A stretch of 16,995 bases of DNA, taken from positions 1 through 16,995 of the forward strand of contig DATHTV010000223.1 of assembly GCA_035462845.1 (NCBI GenBank), read 5' to 3'. Of this stretch, positions 6,989 through 13,734 are shown piece after piece. Position numbers and translations under genes: made by a program. Origin of the DNA: DASTQL01 sp035462845. GTDB lineage: Bacteria; Actinomycetota; Actinomycetes; Jiangellales; Jiangellaceae. How positions within the stretch are numbered: the stretch's first letter is position 1; the number at the start of each line of letters is the position of its first letter. The notes under the pieces were generated by a model. That model made no database searches and was not told the DNA's origin. It saw only the letters and a program-made list of their open reading frames with translations.

Positions 6989-7951
6989 TCAGCCGGCGCG
7001 GTACCAGCGCCCCAGCTCGGCGAGCCCGTCGTCGAGCGCGACCCGCGGGACCCAGCCGAGGACCTGGCGGGTCCGCCGCTGGTCGAACCAGTGCGCGGTG
7101 GCCAGCTGCTCGGCGAGGAAGCGCGTCATGGGCGGGTCGTCGTCGCGGCGGAGCGCGCGCCACAGCCCCTCGACCAGCAGCCCGCCACCCTTGGCCACGG
7201 CGTACGGGACGTGCCGGCGCGGCTCGGGGGCACCCGCCGCGCGGCAGATCCCCGCCACGATCTCGGCGATCGGCCGCGGCTCGCCGTTCGACACCACGAG
7301 TGCCTCGCCGCGGACGTCGGCGTCGACCGCGGCGAGCAGCGCGTCGACCGCGTTGGGCAGGTACGTCGTGTCGACGAGCGCGGCACCACTGCCCACGTAG
7401 GCGAGCCGCCCGGCGCGTGCCCCCTCCACGATCCGGCCGACGAGCTGGGTGTCACCCGGCCCCCACACGAGGTGCGGCCGGAGCGCCACGACGGACAGGC
7501 CGGGCCCGTCTGCCGCGAGCGCGACCCGCTCGGCGACCGCCTTGCTGCGCGCGTAGTGCCCGCGCGCCGCGGCCGGGTCGGCCGGTCCGGCGGGGGCACC
7601 CACCAGCGGCTCCCCGGCGTGCGCGACCGACGGGGACGAGACGTGGACGAGCCGGCGGACCCCGTGCCGCAGGCATGCCTCGACGACCGCGCGGGTGCCC
7701 TGGACGTTGGTCCGCTCGAAGTCCGGCCAGGCGCCGACGACGCCCACCCTGGCGGCCAGGTGGACGACGACCTCCTGGCCGGCGACGGCGGCCGAGACGG
7801 CCGGGGCGTCGGCCACGTCGGCGAGCACCTCGGAGCCGGGCAGGCCCGCGGCGTGCCGCTGGAGGACGGTCACGTCGTCGCCGCGGGCCATCAGCGCTGC
7901 GGCCAGCGAGCCGCCGAGCAGGCTGCTCCCGCCGGTGACCAGGAGCTTCAC
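6989..7951 (-). CDS. oleD: OleD, NAD(P)-dependent 2-alkyl-3-oxoalkanoate reductase of olefin biosynthesis
   Basis: About 320 residues of the extended short-chain dehydrogenase/3-beta-HSD type. The coenzyme motif is T-G-G-S-S-L-L-G at 6-13, where Ser replaces the usual middle Gly of T-G-x-x-G-x-x-G. The catalytic Y-x-x-x-K is at Y133/K137 (H-Y-A-R-S-K), and the S-S pair at 105-106 (H-V-S-S-P-S) supplies the active-site Ser. OleD reduces the beta-keto acid made by OleA to a beta-hydroxy acid. The identification rests on the fold plus its place directly after oleA and oleBC; sequence alone would give a generic epimerase/reductase. GTG 7951 overlaps the oleBC stop codon in a GTGA, which points to coupled translation. 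It is the last gene of the ole operon. Confidence 0.9.
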   Translation of the reverse strand: MKLLVTGGSSLLGGSLAAALMARGDDVTVLQRHAAGLPGSEVLADVADAPAVSAAVAGQEVVVHLAARVGVVGAWPDFERTNVQGTRAVVEACLRHGVRRLVHVSSPSVAHAGEPLVGAPAGPADPAAARGHYARSKAVAERVALAADGPGLSVVALRPHLVWGPGDTQLVGRIVEGARAGRLAYVGSGAALVDTTYLPNAVDALLAAVDADVRGEALVVSNGEPRPIAEIVAGICRAAGAPEPRRHVPYAVAKGGGLLVEGLWRALRRDDDPPMTRFLAEQLATAHWFDQRRTRQVLGWVPRVALDDGLAELGRWYRAG

Positions 7952-10509
7952 GGCCGGCGGACCCGCTCCCCCGCGAGCACCGACGCCGCCCACCGGGAGA
8001 CACGGGCGCGGTCGACCTTGGCGTTGTGCCGGATGTCCACCGGCAGCGCGTCGACCCGGAGCACCGCCGCGACGTCGTGGTCCACGGCGGCCCGGACCGC
8101 GGCCGCGAGGTCCGCGGAGGCGAGGGCACCGTGGGAGGCGGCCCGCTCCCCGGGCACCACCACGACGACCAGCTGCTGGGTGCCGGCCGGACCCACCCCG
8201 ACGGCCGCCGCGGCCCGCACGCCCGCCAGCTCCTCGACGGCCTGCTCGACCCCGACCGGCGTGACGACGCCGCCGGCGCACGTCACGACGTGCCCGAGGC
8301 GGCCCCCGATCCACAGCCTGCCGCTGTCGTCGAGGTGTCCGACGTCGCCGGTGCGGTGCCAGCCACGGTCCCGGCCGGACTCCCGCTCGGTGCCCCACAG
8401 CCGGTCGTAGCGGTCCTTGACGTGGGCGGCGCGGACGCAGACCTCGCCCACCACCCCCGGGTGCCGGGTGAGCGGCCCGGTGGCCGCGCCCAGCGGGTCG
8501 ACCGCACTGATCCGGACGTCCACCCCGGCCACGGGGCGCCCGACGCAGACGCCGTCGCCGCGTCCGGCCTCCTCGATCTCCTCCAGCGAGATGTCGGCCA
8601 CCGGCAGCGCCTCGGTCATGCCGTACGGCGTGCGCGCCGTCGCCGACGGGAGGACCTCGCGGAGGGACCGCAGCAGCGCGGCGGGCACGGGCGCTCCCGC
8701 GGACAGCACCAGCCGGACCCCCGCGAGCGCCTTCGCACGTTCCGGGGCTGGGCGCCCGGCCGTCGCCACCACGCCCCGCAGCGCCGCCGGCGACGCGAAC
8801 ACCAGGGTGGCGTCGACGGAGGCGACGGCCGCGGCCAGGGCGTCGGCCGTGAGCGTGGACGGCGCCGTGACGTCGGTCTCGGGCACCGCCGAGGCGATGC
8901 CGAGCGCCGGGCCGTACAGCGCGAACGGCGCGAACGCAGCCACCAGCCGGTCGTCGGCCGTGATCCCGTACGTGCGCCGCAGCGCCGCGAGCTGGGCGCG
9001 CACCTGGCCGTGCCGGTAGACGACGCCCTTGGCCGGCCCGGTCGCCCCGGACGTGAACACCACCGCGCACTCGTCGCCGTCCGCCGGTTCCGGCGGGAGC
9101 GCGCTGACCCGCCCGAGGCCGGCCAGGCCGGCCAGGGTGGTCGAGGCGCCGAGCGCCCGCGCGGTCACGCGGTCCACCCGGCCCGCCAGGACCCGACGGC
9201 CGGGAACGCGCATCGCCCGGGCGGCGGCCAGCCCCTGGCCGGTGCCGATGACCCAGTCCGGGCCGGCTCCGCGCAGCGCTCGGCCCATGGCCCGCAGGCC
9301 CAGCCCGGCATCGGCGACGACGATGACGGCACCGGCCCGCCAGCACGCGTACACGGCCGCCGTGAGGTCGGCGCCCGGGGGCACGAGGAGCGCCACCCGG
9401 TCCCCCCGGCGGACGCCCGCCGCAGCCAGGCCGGCCGCGATCTCGCGGACCCGGCGCTCCAGCAGGTCCCAGGAGACGCTGCGTCCGGAGACCTCGACGA
9501 CCGCCGGGCCCGGATCCCCGGCCCGGTCGCCGAGCGGCCCCCACAGCGGGGGGGACGACTCGCCCTCCGGGCGGGGTTCGTCCGTGCCCCCACCGTCCAG
9601 ATCTGCCACCCACCGCCGGACCACGTCGAGGGCCTGCGGGGCGTCCTCCGTGACGAGGTGCGAGGAGCCCTCGAACCGGTGCACGTCGGCGTGCGGCATC
9701 CGGTCGAGGAGGTCGCGGAGGTAGCGGTCGGAGAAGACCGGGTCTTGGAGTCCCCACACGAGCAGCGCGGGGAGGTCGAGGGACCGAATGCCCTCGGCGA
9801 TCCCGTCCAGAGTGGTCGCGCTGGGGTGACCCGGCTCGAGTGGGATGTCGGCGACGAAGTCCCCGACCGCGCGGCGCCGGTCCGCTGCACCGTACGGGGC
9901 CGCGAAGGCGGCACGGACGTCGGTCGCCAGCGCGGGCCGGGAGAGAGCCGTGGTGGCCCGGACGAACGCCGGGGTCCGCACGCAGACGGTCTGCCGCAGC
10001 GCGGCGGTCCGGGCCAGCCGGATCAGCGCCGGGGCGGCCGCGCCGGCCGGCTGGTGTACCGCGGTGTTGGCGAGCACCACCCCGCGCACCTGGTCGCGGT
10101 GGGCGAGGGCCCAGCCCAGCGAGACGGGACCCCCCCAGTCGTGCGCGACGGTGACGACGGGACCGTCGACGCCGAGGGCCGCGGTGAGCCCGCCGAGGTC
10201 GGCGACCCGCTGGGCCAGCCTCCGGGTCCCGGCGGGGCGCTCGGACCAGCCCATGCCGAGCTGGTCCACGGCCAGGACCCGCCAACCGGCGGGTGGCTGC
10301 GCGAGCAGCCCGCGCCACAGGTAGGACCAGGTCGGGTTCCCGTGGACGCACAGCAGCGTGCCGCGCGCGGGGTCCGGGCCGGCCGGGTCGCCGCTGTCCA
10401 GCAGGTGCCAGCGGCGTCCTACGCCGTCGGCGTCGTCGGCCTCGACCAGCCGCGACCAGGCCGGGTCGAGCCCGGGGAGCCCGTCTGGGGGCAGGCTCGC
10501 GGGGCTCAC
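7948..10509 (-). CDS. oleBC: OleBC fusion: beta-lactone decarboxylase (OleB) plus beta-lactone synthetase (OleC)
   Basis: About 853 residues. Residues 1-305 are an alpha/beta hydrolase of haloalkane dehalogenase type: H-G-N-P-T-W-S-Y-L near 56-64, the nucleophile elbow H-D-W-G-G with Asp124, acid D256 (W-G-L-Q-D-P) and H284 (G-S-S-H-L). An Asp nucleophile is what OleB uses to open and decarboxylate a beta-lactone to a cis-olefin. After a loose Gly/Pro-rich linker, residues 330-853 are an AMP-forming ligase fold: phosphate loop T-S-G-A-T-G-P-A-K-G near 486-495, P-Y-G-M-T-E near 628-633, T-G-D at 720-722 and K831 (H-N-A-K-V-D). OleC uses ATP to cyclise the beta-hydroxy acid to the lactone. B-C fusion is known in actinobacterial ole clusters. 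GTG 10509 is preferred because it overlaps the oleA stop as GTGA, like the next junction; GTG 10527 (six more residues) is possible. Confidence 0.95.
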   Translation of the reverse strand: MSPASLPPDGLPGLDPAWSRLVEADDADGVGRRWHLLDSGDPAGPDPARGTLLCVHGNPTWSYLWRGLLAQPPAGWRVLAVDQLGMGWSERPAGTRRLAQRVADLGGLTAALGVDGPVVTVAHDWGGPVSLGWALAHRDQVRGVVLANTAVHQPAGAAAPALIRLARTAALRQTVCVRTPAFVRATTALSRPALATDVRAAFAAPYGAADRRRAVGDFVADIPLEPGHPSATTLDGIAEGIRSLDLPALLVWGLQDPVFSDRYLRDLLDRMPHADVHRFEGSSHLVTEDAPQALDVVRRWVADLDGGGTDEPRPEGESSPPLWGPLGDRAGDPGPAVVEVSGRSVSWDLLERRVREIAAGLAAAGVRRGDRVALLVPPGADLTAAVYACWRAGAVIVVADAGLGLRAMGRALRGAGPDWVIGTGQGLAAARAMRVPGRRVLAGRVDRVTARALGASTTLAGLAGLGRVSALPPEPADGDECAVVFTSGATGPAKGVVYRHGQVRAQLAALRRTYGITADDRLVAAFAPFALYGPALGIASAVPETDVTAPSTLTADALAAAVASVDATLVFASPAALRGVVATAGRPAPERAKALAGVRLVLSAGAPVPAALLRSLREVLPSATARTPYGMTEALPVADISLEEIEEAGRGDGVCVGRPVAGVDVRISAVDPLGAATGPLTRHPGVVGEVCVRAAHVKDRYDRLWGTERESGRDRGWHRTGDVGHLDDSGRLWIGGRLGHVVTCAGGVVTPVGVEQAVEELAGVRAAAAVGVGPAGTQQLVVVVVPGERAASHGALASADLAAAVRAAVDHDVAAVLRVDALPVDIRHNAKVDRARVSRWAASVLAGERVRRP

Positions 10510-11528
10510 CAGGCGAGCTCGGCGCACGCGGCGTTGAGCCCGGAACCGATGCCCATGAGCAGCACCCGGTCACCGGCGGCGAGGGTGTCGGCCTCGCCGG
10601 CGAGCGTGAACGGCACCGACGCCGGGCCGATGTTGCCCCTGGTCGGGAAGGTCAGCGGGACCCGGTCGCGGTCGATGTCGAGGGCGTCGACGATCGCCGC
10701 GGTGTGGACCTGCGAGACCTGGTGGATGACGTAGCGGTCCATCGCCGACCAGTCGTGGTGCCCGCCGGCGTCGGCCCACAGCTCCCGGGACAGCGCCAGT
10801 CCGGCGGTGAGCAGGCCCCGGGAGTCGGTGCGCATCATCTCCAGGTCGCCCACGCACAGCTCGTGGTGCTCGGTCCCGGCCCTGCTCACCCCGCCGAGGA
10901 ACCGGTGACCCTCCGGGTGCAGGTCGGCGCGGCCCAGGACCATCGCCGCCCCGCCGGAGCCGAGGGTCAGCGAGGCGAACTGCTCGAGCACGTCGGCCGC
11001 GGTCGTCTCCGGCCGGGACAGCCGCGCGAGGGTCCGCTCCTGGGTGTAGCGACTCCCCTCGCCGTCGACCACCAGCGCGTACTCGATCGTGCCGGCGTCG
11101 ATCATCGTCGCGGCCAGCTGCATGCCGTTGACGAAGCCGAGGCAGGCGTTGGAGAGGTCGAAGTTGAGGCACGAGGTGGCCATGCCCAGCTGGTGGTGCA
11201 CCGCGACGGCCGTGGACGGCTCCAGCTTGTCCTTGCAGACCGAGGTGTCGACGAGCAGCCCGACCCGGGCCGGGTCGACCCCGGACTCGGCCAGCGCCTT
11301 GGCACCCGCCATGGCCGCCGCGTCGGCGAAGCTGACGTCTCCCGGCCACCAGCGCCGCTCCCGGATGCCGGCCAGCTTCTCGAGCATGCCGGGCCTCAGC
11401 CCCACCCGCTCGTACGTGGGCATGAGCCGCTCGTCGAGCTCGGCGGAGGTCACCACCACCGGGGCGTCGACTGCGCACACCGACAGCACCGCGGTGTTGG
11501 TGTGCCGGTAGGTCAGGTTGCCGCTCAC
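10506..11528 (-). CDS. oleA: OleA, thiolase-fold acyl-CoA condensing enzyme of olefin biosynthesis
   Basis: About 340 residues, the length of OleA and ketoacyl synthase III proteins. The triad is visible as C129 (L-S-N-A-C-L-G-F), H269 (V-I-H-Q-V-S) and N299 (R-G-N-I-G-P-A-S). Glu103 (K-L-E-P-S-T-A) sits 26 residues before the Cys, the same distance as the OleA-specific base Glu117 to Cys143 in the Xanthomonas enzyme; ordinary FabH lacks it. OleA joins two fatty acyl-CoAs head to head, non-decarboxylatively, into a 2-alkyl-3-keto acid. GTG 11528 is fixed by AAGGAG six nt upstream. It is the first gene of the operon, ends inside the start codon of oleBC, and is preceded by a 132-bp gap with a possible promoter. 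Confidence 0.95.
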   Translation of the reverse strand: MSGNLTYRHTNTAVLSVCAVDAPVVVTSAELDERLMPTYERVGLRPGMLEKLAGIRERRWWPGDVSFADAAAMAGAKALAESGVDPARVGLLVDTSVCKDKLEPSTAVAVHHQLGMATSCLNFDLSNACLGFVNGMQLAATMIDAGTIEYALVVDGEGSRYTQERTLARLSRPETTAADVLEQFASLTLGSGGAAMVLGRADLHPEGHRFLGGVSRAGTEHHELCVGDLEMMRTDSRGLLTAGLALSRELWADAGGHHDWSAMDRYVIHQVSQVHTAAIVDALDIDRDRVPLTFPTRGNIGPASVPFTLAGEADTLAAGDRVLLMGIGSGLNAACAELAW

Positions 11529-11534
11529 AGGTGT

Positions 11535-11540
11535 CTCCTT
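11535..11540 (-). promoter_or_regulatory. ribosome-binding site of oleA
   Basis: On the minus strand this reads AAGGAG, six nt before the GTG start at 11528. It is the only strong ribosome-binding site of the ole operon; the two downstream genes appear to rely on GTGA coupling instead. Confidence 0.8.
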
Positions 11541-11558
11541 CGCGCGGGGAGCCCTGGG

Positions 11559-11585
11559 GGCCTACCACCGCCCGGACGTCGTCAA
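11559..11585 (-). promoter_or_regulatory. possible oleA promoter
   Basis: On the minus strand TTGACG (11585-11580) is followed 15 nt later by TAGGCC (11564-11559). The -35-like hexamer is good, but the -10 is poor and the spacing short, so this is only a candidate. It would give a leader of about 25 nt with the AAGGAG site inside it. The gap between oleA and the upstream hydrolase gene makes a promoter here plausible. Confidence 0.25.
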
Positions 11586-11660
11586 GCATCGTGGGCCGTA
11601 CCGCCTCGCGCGGCTGGCACCGATTTTCGCACGCCCGCGGCCGGAGGGCTGCCCGGTCGC

Positions 11661-12500
11661 TCAGGCGGGGTACGCGGCCAGGTGTTCCAGCAGCGGCGGG
11701 ACCACCTCGTCGGCGGCCGTCTCCGGCAGCCAGTGCCCGGCCGAGGGCAGCACCTCGAAGCGGTACGGGCCGGTGACGAAGGCCTCGGTTCCCTCGGCGG
11801 CTCGGCGCCCCAGGGCGGGGTCACGGGCGCCCCACACGTACAGCGCGGGGACACCGCAGCGGCCCGCGCTCGTGCGGTCCCCCGGGATCGCGCGGTACCA
11901 GCCCAGCGCGCCGGTGAGCGCGCCCGGCTCGGCCATCCGGGCCGCGTAGTGGCGCGCCACCGGGGCGGGCAGCCCGCTGGCCTCGAGCACGGTCCGCAGC
12001 GGGCGCGCGCCGAAGGCGCCGAGCGCCAGGTCCGGCACGACGGGGACCTGCGCGGCGAGCATGTACGCGGAGCGCAGACCCTGGCTCCCACGCATCGCGG
12101 CGCGCATGGCGGCCGGATGCGGCGTGGAGAGCACCGTGACGGAGGCCAGCCGGTCGGGGTGCCGGCCCGCCAGCGCCCAGGCGACGCCGCCTCCCCAGTC
12201 GTGCCCGACCACGTGCGCCCGGTCCACGCCCGCGTCGTCCAGCACGCCGAGGGCGTCCCCCACGAGCCGGCCGAGGCCGTACGCGCGGCGGCCGGAGGGG
12301 CGCGCCCCGGGGCTGTAGCCGCGCTGGTCGGGGGCCAGCACGCGGTAGCCCGCCCCGCGCAACGGCGGGACCACCCGGTCCCACGCCGAGGAGTCCTGGG
12401 GGAAGCCGTGCAGGAGCAGCACCGTCTCCGCGGGTCCGGGACCGGAGTCCCGGACCTCGAGGGTGATGCCGTCGGCAGTCTCGACCTCGCGCGTGCGCAC
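11661..12500 (-). CDS. alpha/beta hydrolase, epoxide hydrolase-like
   Basis: About 279 residues. The oxyanion motif H-G-F-P is at 31-34, the nucleophile elbow G-H-D-W-G-G gives Asp101, the acid is D227 (W-G-A-R-D-P) and the base H256 (A-G-H-W). A cap-domain G-W-Y-R at 200-203 corresponds to the N-W-Y-R of soluble epoxide hydrolases, whose Tyr activates the epoxide oxygen. This favours epoxide hydrolase over haloalkane dehalogenase; the substrate is unknown. It has the same fold and the same Asp nucleophile class as the OleB domain and lies 132 bp upstream of oleA on the same strand, so a link to olefin metabolism is possible but unproven. The start is GTG 12500 without a good ribosome-binding site. 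A nearby ATG at 12508 is out of frame. Confidence 0.87.
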   Translation of the reverse strand: MRTREVETADGITLEVRDSGPGPAETVLLLHGFPQDSSAWDRVVPPLRGAGYRVLAPDQRGYSPGARPSGRRAYGLGRLVGDALGVLDDAGVDRAHVVGHDWGGGVAWALAGRHPDRLASVTVLSTPHPAAMRAAMRGSQGLRSAYMLAAQVPVVPDLALGAFGARPLRTVLEASGLPAPVARHYAARMAEPGALTGALGWYRAIPGDRTSAGRCGVPALYVWGARDPALGRRAAEGTEAFVTGPYRFEVLPSAGHWLPETAADEVVPPLLEHLAAYPA

Positions 12501-12564
12501 GGGCTCATGGTGGACCGTCCCGCTGCGGCCCGGGCCCCCGGGCCCCGGGACTCCCCAGCCGCCG

Positions 12565-13644
12565 TCACGCCCCCGGGCGCTCCCGCCGGAGCTCCGCGCG
12601 GATCTCCTCGCTCACCCGGCGCAGCTCGCTCGGCGACACCTGGCGGTCGAGGCTGTCGCGCACCAGCTCGGCCAGGGTGTAGCCCGGCTCGTGCGCCAGC
12701 GCCCGGTCCACGGCGACGTTGGCGAGGCCGCCGTTGCCGAGCGCGTGCGCGACCCAGGCGAGGACCGTGCACACGGGGGCGCAGACGTCGTCCGGGGTGA
12801 GCCGGGCGAGGTCGAGCAGCAGCGCGAGCAGCGGCTCCTCCGGGGCGTCGAGGACCCACGTCGTCACCTCGTCGCGGGTCGGCTTGTCGTGCAGTCCCAG
12901 GACGATGCGCACCGCGGTCTCGTCGTCGAGGCGCGGAGTGCCCTGCTCGTACGAGCGCAGGGCGGCCGCGAGCAGCGACAGGGTGCGAGCCTGCGACGCC
13001 TGGGCGTCGGCGCCCGCCTCGGCCCGGACGCCGGCCACGACCCGCTCGCACAAGCCCTCGACGACGATCCCCCGCAGACCCACCGGGCCGGCGACGCTGC
13101 GCTCGAGGTCGGCACGTCCCGGCAGCGGCGCCCGCCCCGAGACGGCCGCCTCGGCCGCCAGGCGCGCGGTCGCGGGGGTGGGCTGCTCGGGCAGCGCGCG
13201 GCCGCCCCGCGGACAGCAGTCTTCGATGTCGCAGTGGTAGGAGTGCCAGCGCCCGGCGCGGACGAGGATCGCGTCGGCGCAGCCGATGCCGCGTTCCCCC
13301 AGCGTGCCGACGAGCGCGTCGACCAAGGCGGCCCGGGGCAGCACCTCGTGGACGGCTGCGCCCCCGTCCGGGACGTCGCGGTCGGGCGCGGCGGTGTAGC
13401 AGAGCAGCAGGACCGAGCGGGCGCCGTCGTGCCGCGCGCGGACGGCCACCTGGGCGGCCAGCGCGGGCTCGTCCTGCTCGCGCGGCAGGTCGATGCGCAT
13501 CGTCAGACCGGTGCGCAGGCGAGGTCCGCGGAGGCACACCACGACGAGGCTCTCCTCGGGGTGGAAGCCGATCAGCCAGGGCACGCAGCCCACGATGTCG
13601 GCGGGGGTGGTCAGCTTGACGGCAGGGCGCTCGGGTCGGCTCAT
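12565..13644 (-). CDS. DUF4192 family protein
   Basis: About 359 residues. The N-terminus (P-A-D-I-V-G-C-V-P-W-L-I-G-F-H-P near 14-29, then E-E-S-L-V-V-V near 30-36) is the signature of DUF4192, a family of unknown function found almost only in actinobacteria and usually encoded alone. The rest shows the family's mixed alpha/beta pattern, then a helical C-terminal half rich in Ala, Leu and Arg (A-W-V-A-H-A-L-G-N-G-G-L-A then R-A-L-A). A cluster H-S-Y-H-C-D-I-E-D-C-C near 153-163 is also seen. There is no signal peptide or membrane segment. ATG 13644 begins directly before the conserved domain, but I see no ribosome-binding site. It is separated from the downstream hydrolase gene by 64 bp with GC-rich inverted repeats. 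No function can be assigned. Confidence 0.9.
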   Translation of the reverse strand: MSRPERPAVKLTTPADIVGCVPWLIGFHPEESLVVVCLRGPRLRTGLTMRIDLPREQDEPALAAQVAVRARHDGARSVLLLCYTAAPDRDVPDGGAAVHEVLPRAALVDALVGTLGERGIGCADAILVRAGRWHSYHCDIEDCCPRGGRALPEQPTPATARLAAEAAVSGRAPLPGRADLERSVAGPVGLRGIVVEGLCERVVAGVRAEAGADAQASQARTLSLLAAALRSYEQGTPRLDDETAVRIVLGLHDKPTRDEVTTWVLDAPEEPLLALLLDLARLTPDDVCAPVCTVLAWVAHALGNGGLANVAVDRALAHEPGYTLAELVRDSLDRQVSPSELRRVSEEIRAELRRERPGA

Positions 13645-13734
13645 GCGGGCAGCGTCGAGCGTCGGCGCGTGTCCCCGACAGTCCCTGCTCCGCCGCTGTG
13701 GACGAGAGCGCGCCGGCCGACCTCCTGTGGATAC

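Noticed and set aside
10510..10527. GTG 10527 as the start of oleBC
   Set aside because: It is in frame and adds six residues, but GTG 10509 gives the same GTGA overlap seen at the oleBC/oleD junction; the choice is not certain.
8026..10734. A roughly 900-codon open frame on the plus strand, antisense to oleBC and part of oleA
   Set aside because: Its translation is dominated by Arg, Gly, Pro, Ala and His without family motifs, as expected from the opposite strand of GC-rich codons; the minus strand encodes clear OleB, OleC and OleA motifs.
12529..12549. GC-rich inverted repeat between the DUF4192 and hydrolase genes, considered as a terminator
   Set aside because: The arms (about 8 of 9 bases paired, 3-nt loop) could form a hairpin, but there is no T-run and G/C palindromes are frequent by chance at this base composition.
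13697..13734. The two DnaA-like boxes as a replication origin
   Set aside because: Only two imperfect boxes, no AT-rich unwinding region, and no dnaA, dnaN or parAB nearby.
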